Source of the DNA: Microbacterium paraoxydans
GTDB taxonomy: Bacteria; Actinomycetota; Actinomycetes; Actinomycetales; Microbacteriaceae
Assembly: GCF_900105335.1 (NCBI RefSeq)
Contig: NZ_LT629770.1
Coordinates: forward strand, 2,294,001-2,358,000
Length of the DNA: 64,000 nucleotides
Direction of reading: 5' to 3'
Shown: positions 27,558 to 36,351 of the stretch, piece after piece
How the letters are laid out: every line of letters begins with the position of its first letter
How positions within the stretch are numbered: position 1 is the stretch's first letter
The notes under the pieces: model-generated
Seen by the model: only the letters and a program-made list of their open reading frames with translations
What the model was told of the DNA's origin: nothing
Database searches by the model: none
Program-made: the position numbers and the translations under genes

Positions 27558-28649
27558 TCAGCCGGGGTAGGGGTGCGGGAACCAGACCGTCACGATGAGG
27601 CCTCCGCCGGTGCGGGGTGTGAGCACGAGGGTGCCGCCGTGGGTCTGCGTGATGCGCTGCACGATCGCGAGGCCGAGACCCACCCCGGCGTGCTCCGGCC
27701 CGCGCGTGCGCTCGGTGCCGCGCTGGAAGGGCTCGACGAGCGTCGCGACCTGGGAGGCGTGCAGCTCCGCACCGGTGTTCTCCACGACGAGGGCCTCCGC
27801 GTGCGGAAGGGAATGCGTGCGCACCGCGACGGAGCCGCCGCCGTCGCTGCGGTTGTGGACGATCGCGTTGGCGACGAGGTTCATGACGAGCTGCGGCAGC
27901 AGGGCGGAGGAGCCCAGCACGGTCGCCGGCACGCCGGACACCTCGACCTCGACCCCGCGGCGGTCGGCGAGCGGGAGGAGAGCCTCGACGGACTCCTCGG
28001 CCAGGAGCGACAGGTCGACGAGCGTCCGCGGGAAGGTGCGCTGATCCGCCCTGCTCAGCAGCAGCAGCGCCTCGGTGAGATCGATCGCGCGCGTGTTGAC
28101 CTCGTGGAGCCGGTCGATCAGGGCGTCTACGTCGCGGTCGGGATCGGTGCGGGCCACGTCGAGGAGGGTCTGCGAGATAGCGAGCGGGGTCCGCAGCTCG
28201 TGCGAGGCGTTCGCGGCGAAGCGCTGCTGCTCGGCGACGTGTGCCTCGAGCTGCTCGAGCATCGTGTCGAAGACGTCGGCGAGGTCGCGGAACTCGTCGC
28301 TCGGGCCCTCCATGCGGATCCGGTGCGAGAGGGAGCCCTGCGCCGCGAGCCGTGCGGCGTCGCCGATGCGGTCGAGCGGCGCCAGCATCCGTCCGGCGAG
28401 CAGCCACCCGCCGCCGAGGCCGATCGCGAGCAGCGCGACCATCACCATCGCCGCGACCGGCACGAACGCCCGGATCAGATCCGAGCGGTTGGGGACGAAG
28501 AAATCGACGACGGGGATCTGCACATCCGGGACGTACCGCAGGAGGTAGAGCGCCACGGCCCCGAGCAGCAGGAGGCCGGACACGACGACGATGCCCGCGT
28601 AGCTCAGCGTCAGCTTGAGGCGGACGCTCAGCCCCCGTCGCCTACGCAT
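27558..28649 (-). CDS. Sensor histidine kinase
   Basis: A 363-residue membrane kinase. Two membrane helices (about 14-32 and 58-82) enclose a very short external loop. A HAMP domain, the phospho-acceptor motif NASHELRTPLAISQT (about 150-164) and ATP-binding N and G boxes (LVMNLVANAIVHN, GVGLGLAIVQRI) follow. It should phosphorylate the response regulator encoded upstream, whose gene it overlaps by eight bases. The short sensor loop suggests sensing at or in the membrane, as in some cell-envelope kinases. Confidence 0.9.
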   Translation of the reverse strand: MRRRRGLSVRLKLTLSYAGIVVVSGLLLLGAVALYLLRYVPDVQIPVVDFFVPNRSDLIRAFVPVAAMVMVALLAIGLGGGWLLAGRMLAPLDRIGDAARLAAQGSLSHRIRMEGPSDEFRDLADVFDTMLEQLEAHVAEQQRFAANASHELRTPLAISQTLLDVARTDPDRDVDALIDRLHEVNTRAIDLTEALLLLSRADQRTFPRTLVDLSLLAEESVEALLPLADRRGVEVEVSGVPATVLGSSALLPQLVMNLVANAIVHNRSDGGGSVAVRTHSLPHAEALVVENTGAELHASQVATLVEPFQRGTERTRGPEHAGVGLGLAIVQRITQTHGGTLVLTPRTGGGLIVTVWFPHPYPG

Positions 28650-29313
28650 CCGCGTCGGCTCCGATCCGGTAGCCGACGCCGGGCACCGTGAGGATCAGCC
28701 ACGGCTCGCCGAGGCGCTTGCGCAGCGAGGAGACGGTGATGCGGACGGCGTTCGTGAACGGGTCGGCGTTCTCGTCCCACGCCCGCTCCAGCAGCTCCTC
28801 GGCGCTGACCACCCCGCCCTCGGCGTCGACGAGCACCTCCAGCACGGCGAACTGCTTGCGGGTGAGGGCGACGTACCGGCCGTCGCGGTAGACCTCGCGG
28901 CGGAACGGGTCGAGGCGCAGCCCGGCGATCTCCAGCACCGGTGGCCGCGCGCGCTGTCGGCGGCGGTCGAGGGCACGCAGCCGCAGCACCAGCTCCCGCA
29001 GCTCGAACGGCTTGGTGAGGTAGTCGTCGGCGCCGAGCTCGAACCCGGAGGCCTTGTCGTCGAGGCGGTCGGCGGCCGTGAGCATGAGGATGGGGATGCC
29101 GCTGCCCGAGGCGACGATCCACCGCGCGATGTCGTCGCCGGACGGGCCTGGCACGTCGCGGTCGAGGATCGCGATGTCGTACGCGTTGATGCCGAGGAGT
29201 TCGAGCGCGGTGTCGCCGTCGCCGGCGATGTCAGCCGCGATCGCCTCCAGTCGCAGCCCGTCGCGGACCGCCTCGGCGAGGTAGGGCTCGTCCTCGACGA
29301 TCAGCACACGCAT
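28642..29313 (-). CDS. OmpR/VanR-type response regulator
   Basis: A 223-residue two-domain regulator. The receiver (VLIVEDEPYLAEAVRDG; phospho-acceptor Asp in DIAILDRDVPGPSG; Lys in DYLTKPFE) is followed by a winged-helix output domain (RKQFAVLEVLVDAEGG, NAVRITVSSLRKRLG). It is divergent from the carboxypeptidase-racemase-ligase genes. An imperfect palindrome in the shared control region is its likely binding site. Confidence 0.9.
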   Translation of the reverse strand: MRVLIVEDEPYLAEAVRDGLRLEAIAADIAGDGDTALELLGINAYDIAILDRDVPGPSGDDIARWIVASGSGIPILMLTAADRLDDKASGFELGADDYLTKPFELRELVLRLRALDRRRQRARPPVLEIAGLRLDPFRREVYRDGRYVALTRKQFAVLEVLVDAEGGVVSAEELLERAWDENADPFTNAVRITVSSLRKRLGEPWLILTVPGVGYRIGADADA

Positions 29314-29344
29314 GGCAGTGATCCTACGCAGTGCGGCATATCGC

Positions 29345-29370
29345 CGGTGTATGGAAAAGGCCATACGCCG
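29345..29370. promoter_or_regulatory. Candidate operator between the divergent van-like genes
   Basis: CGGTGTATGG and CCATACGCCG (one mismatch in ten pairs) are separated by AAAAGG. The palindrome lies in the 87-bp gap between the response regulator and the carboxypeptidase genes. Confidence 0.5.
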
Positions 29371-29400
29371 TGGCAACCGCGTGCTCTCTTCACTGGAAGC

Positions 29401-30066
29401 ATGAACGACCTCCGCACCCCCCGAGCCGTCCGTGCCCGGCGCCGTCGGCGGATCGCCACCACGGCGTCCGTGCTGGCGCTCGCCGTGGTCGGCGCCGTCG
29501 CCGTGCAGCAGTCGCTGTCGGCCGCGTTCGCCGAGACCGCCCCGCACGTCGCCGGCCCCGCCCCTTCCTCCTATCCGCACCCGCCGACCGGATCGGTGCT
29601 CGCCCCGAGCGAGGCCGACGGCGTGATCCGCGACGGCGATCAGCCCACGGTGTTCGACGTCGACAGGGTCGCCGTCGGCAATCTCGACCCCGCCCTGCTC
29701 GACGCCCTCCAGCGCGCCGCCTCCGATGCGGAGGCCGACGGGGTGACGTTCCTCGTGAACAGCGGATGGCGTTCGGCGGCCCTGCAGGAGCAGCTGCTTC
29801 GCGACGCGATCGACGACTACGGCTCGCAAGAGGAGGCGCGCCGCTGGGTGGCGACCGCGGAGACCTCGGCGCACGTCTCCGGCGACGCCGTCGACCTCGG
29901 TCCCCTGCCCACTCTCGACTGGCTCACACAGCGCGGATGGCGCTACGGCCTCTGCCAGACCTACGGCAACGAATCCTGGCACTACGAGCTGCGACCGGAG
30001 GCCGTCGAGAACGGCTGCCCCGCACAGTACGCCGACCCCACCGAAGACCCGAGGATGCAGCGATGA
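29401..30066 (+). CDS. D,D-carboxypeptidase, M15B/VanY type
   Basis: A 221-residue exported or membrane-anchored peptidase. After an Arg-rich start comes one hydrophobic helix (about 17-36). The zinc and catalytic motifs are SAHVSGDAVDLG (His, Asp), and ESWHYELRP (Glu, His) near the end, with FLVNSGWRS between. It should remove the terminal D-Ala from peptidoglycan peptides. It begins a three-gene run and overlaps the racemase gene as ATGA. Confidence 0.88.
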   Translation: MNDLRTPRAVRARRRRRIATTASVLALAVVGAVAVQQSLSAAFAETAPHVAGPAPSSYPHPPTGSVLAPSEADGVIRDGDQPTVFDVDRVAVGNLDPALLDALQRAASDAEADGVTFLVNSGWRSAALQEQLLRDAIDDYGSQEEARRWVATAETSAHVSGDAVDLGPLPTLDWLTQRGWRYGLCQTYGNESWHYELRPEAVENGCPAQYADPTEDPRMQR

Positions 30067-31184
30067 CGGCCGTGCTCGCGGAGGGGATGACCCTGTCCCG
30101 CCTCCACCCACCGACACTGTCCACCCTCCCGGACGCCGTGACCGAGAACCTCCGCCGTGTGCGGGAGGCCGCCGCGGTACCCGTCATGGCCGTGGTCAAG
30201 GCCGACGCGTACGGCCATGGAATAGTGGCCGTGGCGACCGCCGCCGTGGCCGCGGGGGCCGAGTGGCTCGGGGTCACCGACGTCGCCGAGGGGGTCGTGC
30301 TGCGCGAGGCCGGACTGCGCGTGCCCATCCTCGCCTGGCTGCACCCCGCGGGCATCGACGCGCCGCTCGCGGCCGCCGCCGGGGTCGACGTGGCTGTGGG
30401 CTCCGTCGAGGAGCTTCGTCAGCTCGCGGCCGATGCCACAGCTTCCGTGCGGGTGCATCTGCATCTCGACACCGGGATGGCGCGCGGAGGGTGTCCCGTG
30501 GAGGACTGGGATGCGCTGCTGCGCACGGCGCGGGCGGCCCGTGGCCGGATCGAGGTCGTCGGGGTGATGGGACACCTCCCGCACGCCGACAGCGCGGATC
30601 CGCGGGCGAATGCGGCCGCGGTGCTGCGGATGCGCCAGGGGAGGGACGCGGTCCTGCGCGCCGGCTTCGGACCGCTGCTCGTGCATCTCGCGGCGACCTC
30701 GGGCGCCCTGACCGATCCGGCGACGCACTTCGACATGGTGCGGGTGGGGGCCGCCCTCGTGGGGATCGACCCGTCCGAGACGGTCTCTCTGGTCGGGGCC
30801 TCGCGTTTCACCGCGCCCGTGGTGCACAGCGCCACCGTGCCTGCCGGCACGGTGGTGGGCTACGGCGGGACGCACACGACGGCGGCGGCCACGCACCTGA
30901 GCGTGGTGGGCGTCGGATACGCCGACGGCGTCCCGCGGGAGATCGCGTCGGGCGCGGGGGTGGAGATCGGAGGCGAACGGCATCCGATCGTCGGCCGGGT
31001 GTCGATGGATCAGATCGTCGTCGACACCGGGGGGAGGGCGTTCCCCCGGGGAGCGGTCGCGACGGTGTTCGGGCCGGACGGCGGCGCGGTGCCGTCGGTG
31101 CAGGAGTGGGCGCGGTGGGCGGGCACCATCCCGCACACCATCGTCACGGGCATCGGCCCGCGGGTGAAGAGGAGCGTGGCATGA
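30063..31184 (+). CDS. Alanine racemase family (Alr/VanT-like)
   Basis: A 373-residue PLP enzyme. The lysine that binds PLP is in VVKADAYGHG (about 44-53), and the second catalytic Tyr lies in VGVGYADGVPREI. It makes D-Ala, or D-Ser if of the VanT catalytic type. There is no membrane domain, unlike VanT of enterococci. It overlaps both neighbours by four bases. This may be an accessory racemase; whether the genome has another alr is not visible here. Confidence 0.88.
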   Translation: MTAVLAEGMTLSRLHPPTLSTLPDAVTENLRRVREAAAVPVMAVVKADAYGHGIVAVATAAVAAGAEWLGVTDVAEGVVLREAGLRVPILAWLHPAGIDAPLAAAAGVDVAVGSVEELRQLAADATASVRVHLHLDTGMARGGCPVEDWDALLRTARAARGRIEVVGVMGHLPHADSADPRANAAAVLRMRQGRDAVLRAGFGPLLVHLAATSGALTDPATHFDMVRVGAALVGIDPSETVSLVGASRFTAPVVHSATVPAGTVVGYGGTHTTAAATHLSVVGVGYADGVPREIASGAGVEIGGERHPIVGRVSMDQIVVDTGGRAFPRGAVATVFGPDGGAVPSVQEWARWAGTIPHTIVTGIGPRVKRSVA

Positions 31185-32131
31185 CGATGAAGGTCCTGGT
31201 CATCGGAGGGGGACAGAATCCCGAGCACGAGGTGTCGCTCGCCTCGGCGGCAGCGGTCGCCGCGGCGCTGCGGTTGGGGGGACACACCGTCACGACCGTG
31301 ACGATCGACCGCGACGGCGTGTGGCGGGCCGACGGCATCCCGCCCGGCGTGAGTCCGGCGGCGTCGTTGCAGCAGGCCCTGCCGCTGCTCGCGGCGAGCG
31401 ACGTCGTGTTCCCTGCGGTGCACGGCGCGCTCGGGGAGGACGGCGCCCTCGCGGCGCTGTGTGCGCTCGCCGGGGTGCCGGCCGTCGGCTCCGCGCTGGG
31501 GGCGGGGGCGATCGGCATGGACAAATGGGCCACGAAGCTCGTGGCCCAGGCCGTCGGGCTGCGCACCGCCCGAGGGCGGCTGGTCGCCGCGGAGGACATC
31601 GGCGACGTGGAGTTCGAGGGCGCCGTCGTGGTCAAGCCGGTCACGGCCGGCTCGAGCCACGGCGTGAGCCTGGTGACGGAGGAGGGCGATCTGCTCACGG
31701 CGCTGCGGGGGGCGGCGCGTTTCGACCGGCGGGTCCTGGTCGAGGAGGTCGTGCACGCGCGGGAGATCGACGTCGCCGTGCTGCGGGAGAAGGGCGGGGT
31801 GCGGTGGGCCGCCCCGCCCCTGGAGATCCACGCGCCCGGGCTCTTCGACACCGCGACGAAGTACGACGGCACGGCCCGCTTCACGGTTCCCGCGCAGCTC
31901 GACGCGGCCGCCACGACAGCGCTCAAACGCGCCGCGATCGCGATGTTCGACGCGCTGGGGTGCGACGGGGTCGCCCGCATGGACTTCTTCCTCACGGACG
32001 AAGGTCCGGTGCTCAACGAGGTCAACACGATGCCCGGGCTGACCGCCGCCTCCCAGGTGCCGCGGATGTTCGCGGCGGCCGGAGTGGACTACGTCGACCT
32101 CGTGGACCGGCTCGTCCGAGCGGCCGTGTGA
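31181..32131 (+). CDS. D-Ala-D-Ala ligase family protein (Van-ligase-like)
   Basis: A 316-residue ATP-grasp ligase. Signatures are GGQNPEHEVSLAS at the start, VVKPVTAGSSHGVSLV, and ARMDFFLTDEGPVLNEVNTMPG at the end. The omega-loop region (LFDTATKYDGTARFTVPA) is short and keeps KY, as in D-Ala-D-Ala and VanC/VanG-type D-Ala-D-Ser ligases, not the longer loop of D-lactate ligases. Specificity cannot be decided by eye. It is the last gene of the carboxypeptidase-racemase-ligase run. Confidence 0.88.
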   Translation: MTMKVLVIGGGQNPEHEVSLASAAAVAAALRLGGHTVTTVTIDRDGVWRADGIPPGVSPAASLQQALPLLAASDVVFPAVHGALGEDGALAALCALAGVPAVGSALGAGAIGMDKWATKLVAQAVGLRTARGRLVAAEDIGDVEFEGAVVVKPVTAGSSHGVSLVTEEGDLLTALRGAARFDRRVLVEEVVHAREIDVAVLREKGGVRWAAPPLEIHAPGLFDTATKYDGTARFTVPAQLDAAATTALKRAAIAMFDALGCDGVARMDFFLTDEGPVLNEVNTMPGLTAASQVPRMFAAAGVDYVDLVDRLVRAAV

Positions 32132-32173
32132 GAAGGGGTCGACATCTGTAAGGGAGAGGCGGATGCTGGGGGC

Positions 32174-32563
32174 ATGGCAGCCTTCACAGCGGAGAACGCG
32201 TTCAGCGGTTTCAGCGTCGACGACATCGACGCGGCGAGAGAGTTCTACGGCACGACCCTCGGGCTCGACGTCGAGGTCAACGCGATGGGGTTCCTCGATC
32301 TGCGCCTCCCCCGCGGCGGGTCGGTCCTCGTCTACGCGAAGCCGAACCACACCCCGGCGAGCTTCACGATCCTGAACTTCCCGGTGGCGGACATCGATGC
32401 CGCCGTCGAGGAGCTCAACGAGCGCGGGGTGCAGACCAAGATCTACGGCGACGACGAGTTCCCGTCGGACTCCCGCGGCATCGTCAGGGGGAACGGACAG
32501 GGCCCCGACATCGCGTGGTTCCGCGACCCGGCGGGCAACGTGCTCGCCGTCATGCAGGCCTGA
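32174..32563 (+). CDS. VOC family (glyoxalase-like) protein
   Basis: A 129-residue cytosolic protein of the vicinal-oxygen-chelate fold. The first half has FSVDDIDAAREFYGTTLGLD and the second NFPVADIDAAVEELNERGV, ending with AWFRDPAGNVLAVMQ. Members include glyoxalases, dioxygenases and antibiotic-binding proteins; nothing here identifies the substrate. It starts 42 bp after the ligase gene in the same direction and may be read with it. Confidence 0.82.
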   Translation: MAAFTAENAFSGFSVDDIDAAREFYGTTLGLDVEVNAMGFLDLRLPRGGSVLVYAKPNHTPASFTILNFPVADIDAAVEELNERGVQTKIYGDDEFPSDSRGIVRGNGQGPDIAWFRDPAGNVLAVMQA

Positions 32564-32578
32564 CGGGGCCCGCCTCGC

Positions 32579-35194
32579 TCACAGCCGGTCGACCGCCGTC
32601 ACCGTGACGACCGCCTCGCCCGCCTCGTCGGACGCGGCGAGATCGACGGTGGCGCTGATGCCCCAGTCGTGGTCGCCGGCGGGGTCGTCGATGATCTGCC
32701 GTGCCGTCCAGGCGGTCGGGCCCTCGGTGAGCAGCAGCATCCGGGAACTCCGGGCGTCCGGGCCGATGCCGATGTCGTCGTGCTCGGCGAAGTACGCGTC
32801 CAGCGCGTCCGACCAGGCGGCGGCGCCGAACGACGGGTCGAGCTCGGCCAGCGCGTCCACGTCCTCGCGGGCGGCGAGCTGCACCCGCCGGAAGAGCTCG
32901 TTGCGGACGAGCGTGCGGAAGGCGCGGGTGTTGCTCGTGAGGCGCTTCGGTGCGGGCGGCACGATCGGCTCGTCGGTCTCACTGCGGGCGGCGGTGCCGG
33001 CGGTCAGCTCGCTCCACTCGTCGAGCAGGCTGGAGTCGATCTGGCGCACGAGCTCGCCGAGCCAGGCGATGAGGTCGTGGAGGTCCTCGTCCTTCCGCTC
33101 CTCGGGGATCGTCTGGGAGGCGGCGCGATACGCGTCCGACAGGTACCGCAGCACGACGCCCTCGGAGCGGGCGATCTTGTAGAACGCGACGTACTCGCCG
33201 AACGACATGGCCCGCTCGTACATGTCGCGGACGACGGACTTCGGGTGCAGCGCGAAGTCCCGGATCCACGGCTGCGCCGCGCTGAAGGTCTCGAAGGCCG
33301 CATCGAGGAGCTCCTCCAGCGGCTTCGGGTAGGTGATCGCCTCGAGGAGTTCCATCCGCTCGTCGTACTCGATGCCCTCGCGCTTCATCGCGGCGACCGC
33401 CTCGCCCCGTGCGAGGAACTCCTGCTGGCTGAGCACGGCACGCGGATCGTCGAGCGTCGCCTCGACGATCGAGATCATGTCGAGCGCGTACGACCCCGTC
33501 CCCACCCCCTGATCCCCCGAGCCCGCCTGGGTCCCTGAGCCTGTCGAAGTCTGGGTCCCTGAGCCTGTCGAAGTCTGGGTCCCTGAGCCTGTCGAAGGGT
33601 CCAGCAGATCGAACGCCGCGAGGGCGAACGGGGAGAGCGGCTGGTTGAGCGCGAAGTTGGGTTGCAGGTCGACGGTGAGCCGGACGCCCTTCGGCTCTCC
33701 CGGTACGCCCGTGTCGAACGTCTCCACGACGCCCGATTCCCGGAGCGTGCGGAAGATCGCGAGGGCGCGGAGCGCGAGCGCGCGCTGACGGGCGCGCGGC
33801 TCGTGGTTGTCGAAGACGAGCCGGCGGACGTTGGCGAACACATCCCCGCCCCGGGCGATCACGTTGAGCAGCATCGCGCTGGTGATCTGCATGTGCGAGG
33901 TCAGGGTCTCCGGCGTCGCGTCGATGAGCTTCCGGAACGACGGCTCGCCCCACGACACGAAGCCGTCGGGGGCCTTCTTGCGGATGATCTTCCGCTTCTT
34001 CTTCGGGTCGTCGCCGGCCTTGCGGATCGCGGCGAGGTTCTCGGTCTCGTGCTCCGGGGCCTGAGCGACGACGGTACCAGCGGTGTCATAGCCCGCGCGT
34101 CCGGCCCGGCCCGCGATCTGGTGGAACTCCCGCGCGTTGAGCTGGCGCATCCGCGTGCCGTCGAACTTCGTCAGCGCGGTGAGCAGCACGGTCCGGATGG
34201 GGACGTTGATGCCCACGCCCAGGGTGTCGGTGCCGCAGATGACCCGGAGGAGACCGCGCTGGGCGAGCTGCTCCACGAGTCGGCGGTACTTCGGCAGCAT
34301 GCCGGCGTGGTGCACGCCGATGCCGGCCCGGAGGAAGCGCGAGAGCGTCTTGCCGAACGCCGTCGTGAAGCGGAAGCCGCCGATGAGGGCGGCGATCTCG
34401 TCGCGCTGCTCACGCGTGGCGACCTTCGTGCTCGACAGGGCCTGCGCCCGCTCCATGGCCGCCGCCTGCGAGAAGTGCACGATGTAGATCGGTGCCTGCC
34501 CCGTGTTGAGCAGGTCGTCGATGGTCTCGTGGATGGGCGTCGTCTCGTAGAAGAAGTGCAGGGGGACCGGGCGCTCGACCCCCGTGACCGAGGCGGTCTC
34601 CCGTCCGGTGCGGCGCGTCAGGTCGGCGGCGAGGGTGGTGACGTCGCCGAGGGTGGCCGACATCAGCACGAACTGCGCCTGCGGGAGCTCGAGGAGCGGC
34701 ACCTGCCAGGCCCAGCCGCGGTCGGGGTCGCCGTAGAAGTGGAACTCGTCCATGACCACGAGGCCCACATCGGCGGCGTCGCCCTGGCGCAGGGCCAGGT
34801 TCGCGAGGATCTCCGCGGTGCAGCAGATGATGGGGGCGTCCGCGTTCACGGCGGAGTCTCCCGTGACCATCCCCACGTTCTCGGCGCCGAACACCTCTGC
34901 CAGCGCGAAGAACTTCTCGCTCACGAGGGCCTTGATCGGTGCCGTGTAGTAGCTGCGGCGTCCGCCGACCATCGCCGCGAAGTGGGCGCCGACCGCGACG
35001 AGCGACTTCCCGGTGCCCGTCGGCGTGGACAGGATGACGTTCGCACCCGAGACGATCTCGATGAGCGCCTCGTCCTGCGCGGGGTAGAGGCGGATGCCGG
35101 TCGACTCCGCCCACTCCACGAAGGTCAGGTACACCGCATCGGCGTCCGCCGCGTCGGGAACGAGCGAGGGTTCGAGCCGCGGCGTGGGATTCAT
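32579..35194 (-). CDS. DEAD/DEAH Ski2-like helicase with repeat insertion
   Basis: An 871-residue superfamily-2 helicase. Motif I is STPTGTGKSLVAVG, motif II VVMDEFHFYGD (a DEFH variant), motif III LMSATLGD, and motif VI HQIAGRAGRAGYD. A winged-helix and Ski2-type C-terminal part with a DUF3516-like end follow. Residues about 531-558 are a low-complexity insertion (repeated STGSGTQ) encoded by three tandem 24-bp repeats. The role is probably RNA or DNA unwinding in a general process; the substrate is unknown. Confidence 0.88.
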   Translation of the reverse strand: MNPTPRLEPSLVPDAADADAVYLTFVEWAESTGIRLYPAQDEALIEIVSGANVILSTPTGTGKSLVAVGAHFAAMVGGRRSYYTAPIKALVSEKFFALAEVFGAENVGMVTGDSAVNADAPIICCTAEILANLALRQGDAADVGLVVMDEFHFYGDPDRGWAWQVPLLELPQAQFVLMSATLGDVTTLAADLTRRTGRETASVTGVERPVPLHFFYETTPIHETIDDLLNTGQAPIYIVHFSQAAAMERAQALSSTKVATREQRDEIAALIGGFRFTTAFGKTLSRFLRAGIGVHHAGMLPKYRRLVEQLAQRGLLRVICGTDTLGVGINVPIRTVLLTALTKFDGTRMRQLNAREFHQIAGRAGRAGYDTAGTVVAQAPEHETENLAAIRKAGDDPKKKRKIIRKKAPDGFVSWGEPSFRKLIDATPETLTSHMQITSAMLLNVIARGGDVFANVRRLVFDNHEPRARQRALALRALAIFRTLRESGVVETFDTGVPGEPKGVRLTVDLQPNFALNQPLSPFALAAFDLLDPSTGSGTQTSTGSGTQTSTGSGTQAGSGDQGVGTGSYALDMISIVEATLDDPRAVLSQQEFLARGEAVAAMKREGIEYDERMELLEAITYPKPLEELLDAAFETFSAAQPWIRDFALHPKSVVRDMYERAMSFGEYVAFYKIARSEGVVLRYLSDAYRAASQTIPEERKDEDLHDLIAWLGELVRQIDSSLLDEWSELTAGTAARSETDEPIVPPAPKRLTSNTRAFRTLVRNELFRRVQLAAREDVDALAELDPSFGAAAWSDALDAYFAEHDDIGIGPDARSSRMLLLTEGPTAWTARQIIDDPAGDHDWGISATVDLAASDEAGEAVVTVTAVDRL
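33528..33599. repeat. Three in-frame 24-bp repeats in the helicase gene
   Basis: Three perfect tandem copies of a 24-bp unit (TGGGTCCCTGAGCCTGTCG and five more bases). The reading frame stays open and gives a Ser/Thr/Gly/Gln-rich loop. The same repeat core occurs inside kdpB. Confidence 0.88.
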
Positions 35195-35218
35195 GGTGCT
35201 TCGATCATCCCATCTGCG

Positions 35219-35719
35219 TCATGTCGCCGATCCCGTGACCCCGAGCGCGGTGAGCAGCTCGTACGCCGTGGAGCGCGCGTGCACGATCACGGTCCCGAGC
35301 TGCGACGACGACGCCGACACCGACAGCAGGAGCTGGCCGTAGGGTGCGAGGATGAAGCTGAGCAGCGCCATCTGGTTCTCGCCGATGGACAGCGACACGA
35401 TGGCCGACAGCGTCGGCTCCGTCCCTCCCGCGATGATCTCGGCCTCGGCCCGCGCGACCCCGAACAGCGAGCCGTTCATCGCCGCGAGCTGCTCGCCGCC
35501 GTCGGGGTCGACGCCGAGGGAGGCGATGTGGAGGCCGTCCGCAGTGCCGAGGACCGCGGTCGTCAGCTCCGGGAAGCGCTCCTCCAACTGCTGCAGACGG
35601 GTCTGGGCCGACGGGCCGACGATCCGCGACCACAGCGCCCAGTTGCCGGCGACGTCGGGGTGCATGCGGGACGGATCGGGCGTCGCGGCGGCGTCCTGCC
35701 GCCCGGCGGGTCCGGTCAT
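35219..35719 (-). CDS. Roadblock/LC7-domain protein
   Basis: A 166-residue protein. Residues about 45-155 form a Roadblock fold (LQQLEERFPELTTAVLGTAD, AEAEIIAGGTEPTLSAIVSL); the first 40 are polar. Roadblock (MglB-like) proteins act as partners or GAPs of small Ras-like GTPases. Its start overlaps the stop of the GTPase gene (ATGG-type overlap, four bases), and the other Roadblock gene lies on the far side of the GTPase. Confidence 0.8.
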   Translation of the reverse strand: MTGPAGRQDAAATPDPSRMHPDVAGNWALWSRIVGPSAQTRLQQLEERFPELTTAVLGTADGLHIASLGVDPDGGEQLAAMNGSLFGVARAEAEIIAGGTEPTLSAIVSLSIGENQMALLSFILAPYGQLLLSVSASSSQLGTVIVHARSTAYELLTALGVTGSAT

Positions 35720-36351
35720 GGCTTCTCCTCCGGAAGATCGAGAGCGGCACCGGCGACGCGCATCACGCTGTCGCGGTCGCGCGCGTCGGCCGCGAGCACA
35801 CGCGAGGCCGGGATGCCGTGTCGCGCGAGCACGGGGGCGAGGGCGCGGCGGATGTCGCCGATCGCTCGTGCGGCGGTGTGGCTGACGGCGATCGCGACGC
35901 GATGCTCCTCGCCCGCGAACACGCCGAGCCACTCCTCGGCGTCGGCGACGAGGGTGTCGCGGTCGCCGCGCAGCCAGAGCAGCACCCGGGTGCCAGGGAT
36001 CGAGACGCGCTGTCGCGCCGAGGCGAACCGCTGCTGTCCCGGGATGCCGATGAGCGCGATGGAGACCTCCGGCGTCGGCCGCCACGTCCCGTAGTCGAGC
36101 CCGACGGTCGTCGTGGTCTTGCCGTCACCACTCGCGAGCGACATCGGCACGTCGGTGTCCACCGGCGGGACGTCGCTCAGGGCGCGGACCGCGGTCGTCT
36201 TGCCCGCGCCCACCGGTCCGGCGAAGATCACCCGGTACCGCTGGGGCAGGTCGGTCCGTCGCCGACGCGGGCGCCTCATCGTCCGCCCCACGGGACCGCT
36301 CTTCCGCTGTCGCCCTCTCCCGAGGCCGCTCCCCACGGCCCCATGGATCAC
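35716..36351 (-). CDS. MglA/Ras-like small GTPase
   Basis: A 211-residue P-loop protein (VIFAGPVGAGKTTAVRALS, about 41-59) with DYGTW and a G3-like region IALIGIPGQQRFAS typical of actinobacterial conservon GTPases. The N-terminal 35 residues are Arg-rich; translation may instead begin at the ATG before RRPRRRR. It is encoded between two Roadblock genes with four-base overlaps. Such trios in conservons usually also contain a histidine kinase, absent here. Confidence 0.85.
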   Translation of the reverse strand: MIHGAVGSGLGRGRQRKSGPVGRTMRRPRRRRTDLPQRYRVIFAGPVGAGKTTAVRALSDVPPVDTDVPMSLASGDGKTTTTVGLDYGTWRPTPEVSIALIGIPGQQRFASARQRVSIPGTRVLLWLRGDRDTLVADAEEWLGVFAGEEHRVAIAVSHTAARAIGDIRRALAPVLARHGIPASRVLAADARDRDSVMRVAGAALDLPEEKP

